A stretch of DNA of 64,000 nucleotides from JBGPTK01 sp963797765. Its GTDB lineage: Bacteria; Acidobacteriota; Terriglobia; Acidiferrales; UBA7541. Both the position numbers and the translations under genes were made by a program. The notes beneath the pieces were generated by a model that saw only the letters and a program-made list of their open reading frames with translations, had not been told where the DNA came from and searched no databases. How positions within the stretch are numbered: position 1 is the first letter of the stretch; the number at the start of each line of letters is the position of its first letter. The stretch is taken from assembly GCA_963797765.1 (NCBI GenBank), contig CAWCQU010000001.1:62001-126000 (forward strand), read 5' to 3'. This document shows, in pieces, positions 36,809-45,062 of this stretch.

Positions 36809-37885
36809 CTATTTGCGGGCGGCATGAGCTGCGAGGCTGGAACGATTGCCGTCGGGGCGAGTGGGAATAAACGACTTGTCAGCGGGCAGGCGTGCGCTTG
36901 ATCTGCGGATAACTAATGTTGGCTCGATCAGGATGGGGTGCTGAGGAGGTTTCTCGCCCTCGATCAGGTCCAGCAAAGTACGCGCGGCGATCTTTCCGAT
37001 TTCCGTGCGGTGTTGGTCCACTGTACTGAGCGGAACGTAGAGGCGTTCGCCGTATCGATTCTTTCCCACGCCGATCAGGCCACAGTCGTCAGGGAGGCGG
37101 AGACCGTGCTCCAAGAGAGCTTCCATCGCACCGATAGCAATCGGGTCGCTGGCCGCGAAGATGGCATCCAGACGGGGCCATCGACGGAGCAATATCTTCG
37201 TCCCTTCGTAGCCGCTGGCTTCATCGTGAAATCGGGCGTCGATGATGAAATCGCGCCGGGCTCGCAGGCCATACTTTCGAAGAGCCTTCAGATAGCCGCG
37301 GAAGCGCCCGATTCCCGTGGAGAGGTGAGGACCCCGGAGATGGGCGATGTTCCGATAGCCCTGGGTGATCAGATGCTTGGTGGCGATGAAGCCGATTTGT
37401 TCATCATCCACGCCGATGAACGGCGCGCCGGAAAAGAAGCGGTCGACAAGGACGAAGGGAACGCCCCACTTCGCCAGATCGCGCCACACACGGTTTTCGT
37501 TCGGATCGTGAGCAGAAGCGACGATCAAACCATCCAGTTGTTTACCGATGAGGGTCTGAATTTCTTCGTCTTCTCGCTTGGGATCCTCTCCCGTGCTGCA
37601 GAGGACCAGATGATAGCCGGCCGCATTGGCGATGATGTCTATTCCCTTCATCACTTCGGTGAAGAAAGAACGGGAGAGATCGGGAACCACGACGCCGAGA
37701 ACGTGAGTGCGGTGCGTGACCAGGCTTCGCGCCACGGAATTGGGAAGGTAATTGAGCTCCTTCGCTTTTTTGAAAACGCGCTGGCGGGTGGTTTCGCTGA
37801 TGTCCGGCCGGTTGCGCAGGGCCGCATTCACCGTCGAGATCGAGAGGTTGAGGGCGCGAGCAACGTCTTTCAATCGGACTCTCAT
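36809..37885 (-). CDS. LacI-family transcriptional repressor
   Basis: This 358-residue protein has an N-terminal helix-turn-helix (RLKDVARALNLSISTVNAAL, residues 3-25), the hinge helix PNSVARSLVTHRTHVLGVVV, and a periplasmic-binding-protein-like effector domain (VVPDLSRSFFTEVMKGI to the C-terminus) that should bind a sugar or sugar phosphate. It lies between the TonB receptor gene, which is convergent, and the DhaK operon, which is divergent, with 206 bp between starts. The palindrome CTRYAACGTTAYAG, with its central CG typical of LacI operators, occurs at three promoters of the locus, including the one facing this gene, so autoregulation is plausible. Confidence 0.92.
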   Translation of the reverse strand: MRVRLKDVARALNLSISTVNAALRNRPDISETTRQRVFKKAKELNYLPNSVARSLVTHRTHVLGVVVPDLSRSFFTEVMKGIDIIANAAGYHLVLCSTGEDPKREDEEIQTLIGKQLDGLIVASAHDPNENRVWRDLAKWGVPFVLVDRFFSGAPFIGVDDEQIGFIATKHLITQGYRNIAHLRGPHLSTGIGRFRGYLKALRKYGLRARRDFIIDARFHDEASGYEGTKILLRRWPRLDAIFAASDPIAIGAMEALLEHGLRLPDDCGLIGVGKNRYGERLYVPLSTVDQHRTEIGKIAARTLLDLIEGEKPPQHPILIEPTLVIRRSSARLPADKSFIPTRPDGNRSSLAAHAARK

Positions 37886-37972
37886 TCTGCCTCGTATAGT
37901 AAGGTCGCGAACCGATTTTTACAAGTTGGGCGGCGGAAGCGCCGCATTTGCCTCAAACCGAAGGCAAAGCGC

Positions 37973-38019
37973 TTGACAGCCAATGCCAATCCCACTATAA
38001 GACACCTGCAACGTTACAG
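37973..38019 (+). promoter_or_regulatory. Promoter and LacI-type operator of the DhaK operon
   Basis: TTGACA (37973-37978), a 17-bp spacer and TATAAG (37996-38001) predict a start near 38008. The near-palindrome CTGCAACGTTACAG (38006-38019) covers that start site. It is the third member of the operator set assigned to the adjacent LacI regulator. Confidence 0.75.
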
Positions 38020-38091
38020 TAAGCAGTATTCATACTTCTTAGCGAATCGGAGTTCAGGGTTCAGCCGATTGCCGCTCCTGGTTCCGCCACG

Positions 38092-38940
38092 ATGAAGAGA
38101 CTTATCAATTCTCCCAATTCTGTCGCCGCCGAAGCTATTGAAGGTTTTGCGAACACCTACTCCCGATATTTGCGCCAGCTTGAGGGGATTCAGGCAGTGG
38201 TTCGCCGCAGCGGACCTGCGGCGGGAGAGGTGGCGGTGGTGACGGGCGGTGGCAGCGGACATGAGCCGATGTTTGCCGGATATGTGGGGCCGGGGTTGGC
38301 ACACGGCAGCGTCGCCGGAAATATTTTCACTTCTCCGCCACCGCAGCCGATCTATGAGACCGCCAAAGCCGCTCATGGCGGGGCCGGCGTGTTGTTTCTT
38401 TACGGGAATTACGCCGGAGACGTCCTGAATTTCGATGCCGCGGCCGAAATGCTGGCGGAAGAGGGTATTCAGGTAACAACGGTTCGAGTTGCCGACGATG
38501 TGGCGTCCGCTCCAGCAGACCGCCGTTCGGAACGCCGCGGTATCGCAGGAGACTTTTTTGCGATCAAGGCGGCAGGCGCCCGAGCCGCGGAACGAGGAAC
38601 TTTGGCTCAAGTGACGGCCGCCGCCGAGAAAGCCAACGACTCGATGCGCAGCATGGGAGTGGCGCTCAGTTCGTGCACGATTCCGGCGGCTGGGCGGCCC
38701 ATTTTTGAAATCGGGGACGATGAATTGGAACTCGGGTTAGGCCTTCACGGCGAACCAGGAGTTGAGCGAACCAAGATGATGCCGGCGGACGAAATTGCCG
38801 CCTACCTGGTACAACGCATTTTGCAGGACCTGGGAACAAAACGCGGAGACGAAGTGAGCGTGCTGGTAAACGGGCTGGGCAATACGCCGGTGGCGGAGTT
38901 GTTCATCGTGAACCGGGCAGTGGACCGGTTGCTGCAGTGA
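38092..38940 (+). CDS. DhaK-type ketose kinase subunit, frameshifted near the C-terminus
   Basis: This is a DAK1-domain protein. Present are GGGSGHEPMFAGYVG (substrate pocket), the covalent substrate-binding His in GLGLHGEPG (about residue 220) and VNGLGNTPVAELFIV. The frame ends with TGA at 38938, but another frame from about 38943 continues as GLLTVRSYVGNYATSLDMAG and LVLAPADSPAFVQM to a stop at 39090, exactly the expected DhaK tail. One indel at about 38937 explains this and may be an assembly error. With DhaL it would phosphorylate a short ketose. No DhaM phosphotransferase protein is nearby, so an ATP-dependent kinase is more likely. It is first in the operon behind the LacI operator. 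Confidence 0.85.
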   Translation: MKRLINSPNSVAAEAIEGFANTYSRYLRQLEGIQAVVRRSGPAAGEVAVVTGGGSGHEPMFAGYVGPGLAHGSVAGNIFTSPPPQPIYETAKAAHGGAGVLFLYGNYAGDVLNFDAAAEMLAEEGIQVTTVRVADDVASAPADRRSERRGIAGDFFAIKAAGARAAERGTLAQVTAAAEKANDSMRSMGVALSSCTIPAAGRPIFEIGDDELELGLGLHGEPGVERTKMMPADEIAAYLVQRILQDLGTKRGDEVSVLVNGLGNTPVAELFIVNRAVDRLLQ

Positions 38941-39088
38941 AGCCGGGTCTGTTAACGGTGCGATCGTACGTTGGGAATTACGCGACATCGCTGGATATGG
39001 CTGGATGTTCAATCACCGTCCTGCGGCTAGACGCGGAGATGAAGAGACTGGTGCTGGCCCCGGCTGATTCGCCGGCATTCGTTCAGAT

Positions 39089-39766
39089 GTGATTCCAATG
39101 GCCTCTGCGATTTCATCCACGGGTTTGCGCGAGTTGTTGTTGGCGGCGGGAGAGGCCGTGGAGCGCGAGGAGTCCCACCTGAACGCGTTGGATTCGGCCA
39201 TAGGCGATGGAGATCACGGAATCACGATGAGACTTGGATTCCAGGCGGTGAAGAAAGCTATCGAGGCGCTTCCCGCCGAATCGACGCCGGACCAGATATT
39301 TACTGAGGCCGGCAAAGCGTTCATGCGATCGACCGGCGGAGCGATCGGAATCATTTTGGGCCGCGCACTGCGGGCTGCCGGTGAAGCAATGCGCGGGCGC
39401 GCCGTCATGAGCGCGGCCAACTGGAAATTGTGCTTTCTAGCGATGGAGCAAACGGTTACCGCGGTGGGAAAAGCGAAACCGGACGACAAAACCATGCTCG
39501 ATCCTCTTCATGCCGTGAATCGAGCCCTGTTGGCCACGGGCGACGATCTGGAGATTGCGGAATTATTGTTGGTAGCGGCGGAAGCGGCGGAGCGATCTGC
39601 CCAAGCAACGGCTTCCATGCATTGCCGAATGGGCCGGGCCAGCCGCCTGGGCGATCGCGCGCTGGGGCATCCCGATCCAGGAGCGGTCTCGTTTTCAATC
39701 ATCGCGCGGGCAATGGCAACGCGGGCTGGCGAATTGCCGCGTGAGGCGTTTGTGAATTCGATCTAG
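39089..39766 (+). CDS. DhaL-type kinase subunit (ATP-binding)
   Basis: This is 225 residues from GTG 39089, which overlaps the stop of the restored DhaK frame; ATG 39098 is an alternative. It is the DAK2 domain: SAIGDGDHGITMRLGF supplies the Mg-nucleotide-binding Asp residues, and STGGAIGIILGRAL, SAQATASMHCRMGRAS and HPDPGAVSFSII match the family. It supplies the phosphoryl donor site for DhaK. In the tetritol pathways known from mycobacteria, DhaKL-like kinases act on erythrulose, which fits the isomerases downstream. Confidence 0.9.
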   Translation: MIPMASAISSTGLRELLLAAGEAVEREESHLNALDSAIGDGDHGITMRLGFQAVKKAIEALPAESTPDQIFTEAGKAFMRSTGGAIGIILGRALRAAGEAMRGRAVMSAANWKLCFLAMEQTVTAVGKAKPDDKTMLDPLHAVNRALLATGDDLEIAELLLVAAEAAERSAQATASMHCRMGRASRLGDRALGHPDPGAVSFSIIARAMATRAGELPREAFVNSI

Positions 39767-39812
39767 ATCGATTTAAGCGGAACGTTTCGGGCGAGGTCTT
39801 TAGGGAGGCGCG

Positions 39813-40793
39813 ATGTATCTTCCGGGTACTTACGCAGCGGCGCTCTTCATGATGCTGGCGGGAATGTTCTTCTGGGGATCCTGGCCGAACACTTACAAGC
39901 TCACGCAGAATTGGCGCGTTGAGCTTTTCTACTGGGACTATGCGTTTGGAATTTTTCTCTCGTCCATCCTGGTGGGGTTGACACTGGGAACGTATTTCGG
40001 ACCGAAGACATTTCTGGTGGACCTGCTTGCGGCGGACCATTCCGCGTGGCTTTACGCTGCGGCCGCCGGAGCATTGTGGAATTGCGGCAATGTACTGCTG
40101 GTATTCGGAGTTGCGCTGGTTGGCCTTGCGGTGGCCTTTCCGCTGTCGATTGGATTGGCGCTGGTGGTGGGAGTGATCGGCAGCTACATCGTTATGCCAC
40201 GCGGAAACCCGATGTTACTTTGCGTGGGAGTGGCCATGGTGTTCGCAGCCGTGGTTTTCAATTCCCTCGCTTATAAAGCCGCGGCGAAAACCAAGCAGAA
40301 AGTGTCGAGCAAGGGACTTGTGGTTTGTCTTTTGGCTGGAGTGCTGTTCAGCGGTTTCGGTCCGCTGGTGGGCAAGGCCTTGTCGTCACCCAAACCACTG
40401 GGGCCGTACGGCGTCACGTTTTTCTTCACTCTGGGCGCGCTGATCAGCACCGCGCTGTTGTTGAGCTACTTCATGCGCCACCCAATCGACGGAACTCCGC
40501 TGAGTTGGGCGGACTACCGGCGCGGAACAGGACGGGAGCACACCGCCGGATTCCTGGGCGGCTTTTTCTGGACGCTGGGCACCACTTTTACATTTGTGCC
40601 GGCCAGCATGGTTGGGATCGCCTTGGCGTATGCGATTGGCCAGGCGAATCCATTGATCGCCGCATTGTGGGGCGTGTTTGTGTGGCGGGAATTCAAGGGC
40701 TCACCCGGGCGCGCCCATGTTTTGTTGGGACTCATGTTCGCGCTTTACCTGGGAGGCTTGTTGTTCCTCGCATCGAGTTTCCAGGCGAACTAA
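39813..40793 (+). CDS. GRP/RhaT-like sugar permease
   Basis: This 326-residue protein has about ten membrane helices (for example AAALFMMLAGMFFWGSWPNT at the start, GALWNCGNVLLVFGVALVGL, IALAYAIGQANPLIAALWGV near the end). The early FWGSWPNTYK and the late FVWREFKG motif are typical of the glucose/ribose porter (GRP) family in the drug/metabolite transporter superfamily. These are proton-sugar symporters. It lies third in the operon, with GGGAGG 6 bases before the ATG, and probably imports the sugar that the flanking enzymes use. Confidence 0.85.
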   Translation: MYLPGTYAAALFMMLAGMFFWGSWPNTYKLTQNWRVELFYWDYAFGIFLSSILVGLTLGTYFGPKTFLVDLLAADHSAWLYAAAAGALWNCGNVLLVFGVALVGLAVAFPLSIGLALVVGVIGSYIVMPRGNPMLLCVGVAMVFAAVVFNSLAYKAAAKTKQKVSSKGLVVCLLAGVLFSGFGPLVGKALSSPKPLGPYGVTFFFTLGALISTALLLSYFMRHPIDGTPLSWADYRRGTGREHTAGFLGGFFWTLGTTFTFVPASMVGIALAYAIGQANPLIAALWGVFVWREFKGSPGRAHVLLGLMFALYLGGLLFLASSFQAN

Positions 40794-40808
40794 TTCAGGA
40801 GATTTGGA

Positions 40809-42254
40809 ATGCCAACACAGGGAAAGCAAAGCGGAACAGGGAACAGAAAAAGAAATACGTTTGGGGTCATCGTGGGGAATCGCAGCTTTTTCCCTGACGC
40901 ACTGTGCCGCGACGGACGGGCTGAAGTGCTTCGAGTTTTGGCGGAAGAAGGATTCGAAGCTGTGTGCCTTTCGCCGGAACAAACCAAGTTCGGATCGGTG
41001 GAAACATTGCAGGATGCGCGAAAGTGCGCGGAATTATTCCGCGAACACCGCGATGCGATCGACGGAATCATCATCGCGCTGCCAAATTTCGGGGATGAAC
41101 GAAGCGCGTCGAACTCAGTTCGCATGTCCGGATTAAACGTGCCGGTGCTGGTGCAAGCATTTCCCGACCAGCCGGATCGAATGTTGATGGGGGCGCGGCG
41201 CGACAGTTTTTGCGGGAAAATTTCGGTGTGCAATAACCTGTGGCAATGCGGCATCAAGTTTACGCTGACATCACAGCACACTTCGGCTCCCGATTCCCCT
41301 TCGTTTCGCGGTGATCTTCGCTCCTTTGCCGCGACGTGCCGGGTGGTTCGCGGATTGACCAATGTGCGCGTCGGAGTGGTTGGCGCACGTCCTGCCGCGT
41401 TCAACACCGTGCGCTTCAGCGAAAAGCTGATGGAATTCCACGGAATCACGGTTGAAACGGTTGACCTTTCGGAAATTCTGGGCCGTATCCAACGGCTGGC
41501 GGACGATGCACCGGCGGCAAAACAAAAACTCGATTTCATCCATTCCTATGTTTCGACGCAGGGAATCCCGCCGGATTCATTGCTGAAAATGGCGAAGTTC
41601 GGCGCCGTGGTAGACGAGTGGATGGCCGCAAACCAACTCTCTGGCAGTTCCATTCAGTGCTGGACAGCCATGCAGGAATATTTCGGAGTAATGCCGTGCA
41701 CGCTGATGAGCATGATGTCGAATAACCTGATGCCCAGTGCGTGCGAGACCGACATGATCGGCATGATCGGCATGTACATTCTGCAACTCGCCTCGCAAAC
41801 CCCCAGCGCCATCGTGGATTGGAACAATAACTATGGCGATGATCCCGACAAAGCCGTGATTTTCCATTGCTCGAATCTCCCGAAGGATTTCTTCGAAGAC
41901 GTGAAAATGGATTTCAACGAAATCATCGCCACCGGCGTGGGCAAGGAACGTTCGTTTGGGACGGTAGTGGGCCAATTGCGAAGCGGTCCGATCACCTATT
42001 GCCGCGCATCGACGGACGATTTGCACGGGCGGCTGCGCGCCTACGTGGGTGAAGGCGAACTGACGAACGACCGGGCGAAAAGTTTTGGCGGGTACGGCGT
42101 GGTGCGCGTGCCGCGGCTGCAGGAATTGCTTCAGTACGTGTGCAAGAACGGCTACGAACATCACGTAGCGGTGAACCTGAGCACCGAAGCCCGCGCAGTG
42201 GGAGAGGCCCTGGAAACTTACAAGGGCTGGGAACTCCACCGTCACCAGGGCTAG
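40809..42254 (+). CDS. L-fucose/L-arabinose-isomerase-like protein
   Basis: This 481-residue protein, with AGGAG before the ATG, has the fold pattern of FucI/AraA-like ketol isomerases. An N-terminal Rossmann-like domain (IIALPNFGDERSA) is followed by the catalytic region with candidate metal ligands in AKFGAVVDEW, PSACETDMIGMIGMYILQL and DWNNNYGDDPDKAVIFHCSN. True L-fucose isomerase is about 590 residues, so this belongs to the shorter, uncharacterised branch. It should interconvert an aldose and a ketose, providing substrate for DhaKL; which aldose is unknown. Confidence 0.75.
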   Translation: MPTQGKQSGTGNRKRNTFGVIVGNRSFFPDALCRDGRAEVLRVLAEEGFEAVCLSPEQTKFGSVETLQDARKCAELFREHRDAIDGIIIALPNFGDERSASNSVRMSGLNVPVLVQAFPDQPDRMLMGARRDSFCGKISVCNNLWQCGIKFTLTSQHTSAPDSPSFRGDLRSFAATCRVVRGLTNVRVGVVGARPAAFNTVRFSEKLMEFHGITVETVDLSEILGRIQRLADDAPAAKQKLDFIHSYVSTQGIPPDSLLKMAKFGAVVDEWMAANQLSGSSIQCWTAMQEYFGVMPCTLMSMMSNNLMPSACETDMIGMIGMYILQLASQTPSAIVDWNNNYGDDPDKAVIFHCSNLPKDFFEDVKMDFNEIIATGVGKERSFGTVVGQLRSGPITYCRASTDDLHGRLRAYVGEGELTNDRAKSFGGYGVVRVPRLQELLQYVCKNGYEHHVAVNLSTEARAVGEALETYKGWELHRHQG

Positions 42255-42283
42255 CCCCGTAATGGAAAGCTTTCGGAGAATTT

Positions 42284-42760
42284 ATGCGGATCGCCGTGGA
42301 TTGCGACGACGCTGGCATCGATCTTAAAAAGATCGTGGTCGAGCATTTGCGAAAGGCCGGCGCCGAGGTGGAAGACCTCGACCTGCTGGCAACCAAGAAA
42401 GTGGACTATCCCGACATCGGATTTAACCTGGCACAGCTCGTGGCCCAAGGACAATTTGACCGCGGGGTATTGATCTGCGGCACAGGCCTGGGGATGGCGA
42501 TGATCGCCAACAAAGTGCCGGGCGTGTATGCCGGCGTGTGCCATGACGTGTACTCCGCGGAGCGGTTGCGCAAGAGCAACAACGCTCAAGTGATTACGTT
42601 CGGGTCGCGGGTCGTTGGTCCCGAGCTGGCCAAAACAGTTTTAACAGCGTGGCTACAATCCGAATTTGAGCCCGAACGATCCGCGCGAAAGGTTGCTCGC
42701 ATGCACGAACTGGAGCGCGAACAGATGCAATCGAGAACCTCATCAGGGGAGAAACCATGA
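42284..42760 (+). CDS. RpiB/LacAB-family sugar-phosphate isomerase
   Basis: This 158-residue protein begins MRIAVDCDDAG, the usual RpiB start. It carries the active-site Cys in GVLICGTGLGMAMIANKVPG and the phosphate and substrate region VCHDVYSAERLRKSNNAQV and TFGSRVVG. The canonical enzyme isomerises ribose 5-phosphate; close relatives (EryI/DerI) convert D-erythrulose 4-phosphate to D-erythrose 4-phosphate. The next gene, TPI-like, overlaps by ATGA, so the two are translationally coupled, as expected for consecutive steps. Confidence 0.88.
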   Translation: MRIAVDCDDAGIDLKKIVVEHLRKAGAEVEDLDLLATKKVDYPDIGFNLAQLVAQGQFDRGVLICGTGLGMAMIANKVPGVYAGVCHDVYSAERLRKSNNAQVITFGSRVVGPELAKTVLTAWLQSEFEPERSARKVARMHELEREQMQSRTSSGEKP

Positions 42761-43539
42761 AGTCGGGGCCCTGGCTGTTCGGTTCCAATTGGAAAATGTA
42801 CAAGACGGTCTGCGAGGCGACGGAGTACGCCGAAGAGCTGGGCAATCGGCTGGATGCGATGTCCTTGGACGGAGCACAAGTTTTTGTAATTCCTCCTTAC
42901 ACGGCGATTGAGGCGGTGCGCCGTGCCGGACGTGGCCGCTTTTGGGTAGGTGCTCAGAACATGCACTGGGATAAATTCGGTCCGTACACGGGAGAGATTT
43001 CCGGCCCGATGCTCAGCGAGCTGGGCGTCGACCTGGTGGAGATCGGGCACGCCGAGCGCCGTCAATATTTCAACGAATCCGACCCCGACGTGAATCGCAA
43101 GGTTCATACCGCGCTGCAATTTCATTTGAGGCCATTGATTTGTATCGGCGAAGAACTGGCCGACAAACAATTTGGAGTCGAGAAGGAAACGGTGGCGCGC
43201 CAATTGCGCATCGCTCTCCACGGAGTGGCTGCCGAATTGGCTGCGCATTTGATCATAGCGTACGAGCCGGTGTGGGCGATCGGCGATTCAGGCAGCACCG
43301 CCGATATCGAATATATCCGCAGCATCGCATTGGTAATTCGCGACGTGTTGAATTCGATGTTTGGAGCGCCGCTCGCGCAATCCATCCCGCTGCTATACGG
43401 CGGAAGCGTATTCCCAGCCGACGCACCGGCGCTGCTCAGTTCGACCGGCGCGAATGGATTGTTTGTGGGCCGCGCAGCGCTTGATCCCGATGGATTTGCG
43501 GATTTGATTCGAGATTGCCTGGCTGTAATGCCGCGATGA
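42757..43539 (+). CDS. Triose-phosphate-isomerase-like enzyme
   Basis: This 260-residue TIM barrel has catalytic Lys in SNWKMYK, His in EIGHAERRQYF and Glu in AYEPVWAIG, so the machinery is complete. It differs from housekeeping TPI: the usual GHSERR reads GHAERR, the loop reads WAIGDSGSTADIEYI, and the C-terminal GGASL phosphate motif is GRAAL. Together with DhaKL and the RpiB-like isomerase this resembles LerI/EryH, which isomerises L-erythrulose 1-phosphate to D-erythrulose 4-phosphate. I therefore do not name it tpiA. It is co-transcribed with the preceding gene (4-bp overlap). Confidence 0.85.
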   Translation: MKSGPWLFGSNWKMYKTVCEATEYAEELGNRLDAMSLDGAQVFVIPPYTAIEAVRRAGRGRFWVGAQNMHWDKFGPYTGEISGPMLSELGVDLVEIGHAERRQYFNESDPDVNRKVHTALQFHLRPLICIGEELADKQFGVEKETVARQLRIALHGVAAELAAHLIIAYEPVWAIGDSGSTADIEYIRSIALVIRDVLNSMFGAPLAQSIPLLYGGSVFPADAPALLSSTGANGLFVGRAALDPDGFADLIRDCLAVMPR

Positions 43540-43572
43540 AAACAGACATTTAATTCAGCCGGAGGAAAACAG

Positions 43573-44979
43573 ATGTCATCGACTCGTCGAGAATTCATGC
43601 GGAACACAGCGCTACTATCCGGAGCATTGATTGCCGGTGATGCGATGGCTTGGGCCGGCAAATTGGCCGCGGCGCACGCGCCACTTCCGCAGCCGGATTT
43701 TTATTGGGGTGTGGGAATTGAAAACTGCTGGATCGCTCAAGTGAACCCCACGAAGGACGGCAAGCGCCGCCTTCTGGACGTTTATCTTCAAATCGATCAT
43801 TACAACCGATGGAAACAGGACTTGCAGTTGGCAAAAGACGTTGGCGTGAATTGCATTCGATACAGCGTTCCCTGGTACAAAGCGGAACCCAAACCGGGAG
43901 TCTACGATTGGTCCTGGATCGATAAACCGATCGATGATTTGGTCAACAAGCTGAAGATCATTCCCATCATGGATCTGATTCACTACGGTACCCCAGCCTG
44001 GATGGAAGACGGCGTAATTGACGATCGTTATCCCGAAGCTCTGGGAGCTTATGCGGGTGCGATGGCCAGTCATTTTAAGGGGCTGGTGAATCATTACTCG
44101 CCTCAAAACGAACCACAATTGACTTGCCTGTTCTGTGGCCTGACCGGGCGTTGGCCGCCTTACCAGAAGAGCATTGAAAGCTGGTCTCACGTCGGCATTC
44201 GAGTCGCGAAAGCGATGGTTCTTGAGACACAAGCGATTCGAAGCGCGATTTCTGACTCCGTGATTGTGTCTGTTGATCCGATGTTCTACGGCAACATCGA
44301 TGCTTACCTGCCAAAGGGAGCGGCCGCCGATCCAGCTATGAAGGATTTTCGTTCGGCCGCGGCTGCTTACCCGGCTTCCCTGGTTTATGGCCGAGTCAAC
44401 CCTTCCGATTCATTCGCCGAATTCTTGCAGCAAAAAGGCGTGCCCTCGCAAGAGATCGACTGGGTCTCTCAGCACGTTCAGAAACCCGATATCCTCGGCT
44501 ACAACTATTATCCTGACATCTTCAAATACTCAAAAGAGGGCGACTTCACAAGAAAGGGCGCCGTCCCCTTGCAACAGGCGGCGCGAGAAGCCGTGGACGG
44601 CACCGAAGCGGGCATCCGGAATTCCCATGAATATTTCCAGATGCCTATCTATCTAACGGAAACCAGTGCCGGCCTTACCTCCGAAGGGAAAGTTGCGTAT
44701 ATCAACGCGCTCTACGAGATGGTTTTGCGATTCCGTGGAGAGAAATTCCCCATCCGGGGCATCAACTGGTGGCCGCTATTCAATACCATCCAGTGGGACT
44801 ACCGGGAAGATTTCGACAAACCACTGGCCAGTTTTGTAAGGCCCGGAGGTTGGAACAACGGCTTGTACACCACCGACGCGAGCAGCCCGGACCTGAAACG
44901 AGTCCACACCGCCGCCGCCGATGCCTACCACGATGTAATCCTTCGCGATGCAAAATATTGGCAGGAGCATCGCGGGTAG
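43573..44979 (+). CDS. Tat-exported GH1-like (clan GH-A) glycosidase
   Basis: This 468-residue protein has GGAGG before the ATG and a twin-arginine signal (STRREFMRNTALLSGALIAG). The barrel shows the GH1-like pattern NCIRYSVPWYKAEPKPGVYD, the acid/base Glu in HYSPQNEPQ (about residue 179) and the nucleophile Glu in IYLTETSAG (about residue 364). Beta-glycosidase activity is expected. Folding in the cytoplasm before export suggests a bound cofactor or a partner. It lies in the LacI-controlled operon and may cleave a disaccharide in the periplasm before uptake. Confidence 0.8.
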   Translation: MSSTRREFMRNTALLSGALIAGDAMAWAGKLAAAHAPLPQPDFYWGVGIENCWIAQVNPTKDGKRRLLDVYLQIDHYNRWKQDLQLAKDVGVNCIRYSVPWYKAEPKPGVYDWSWIDKPIDDLVNKLKIIPIMDLIHYGTPAWMEDGVIDDRYPEALGAYAGAMASHFKGLVNHYSPQNEPQLTCLFCGLTGRWPPYQKSIESWSHVGIRVAKAMVLETQAIRSAISDSVIVSVDPMFYGNIDAYLPKGAAADPAMKDFRSAAAAYPASLVYGRVNPSDSFAEFLQQKGVPSQEIDWVSQHVQKPDILGYNYYPDIFKYSKEGDFTRKGAVPLQQAAREAVDGTEAGIRNSHEYFQMPIYLTETSAGLTSEGKVAYINALYEMVLRFRGEKFPIRGINWWPLFNTIQWDYREDFDKPLASFVRPGGWNNGLYTTDASSPDLKRVHTAAADAYHDVILRDAKYWQEHRG

Positions 44980-45062
44980 CATTGGATGAAAGCCGGCGCG
45001 TGACCCGAAGAAATGCAGTCGCGAGTTTCCGGATATCGACCGAACGAATTCAAGGACGTGAG

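Noticed and set aside
36938..38095. Forward open frame antisense to the LacI gene
   Set aside because: The opposite strand encodes an unmistakable LacI regulator over the same span; the antisense product has no motif.
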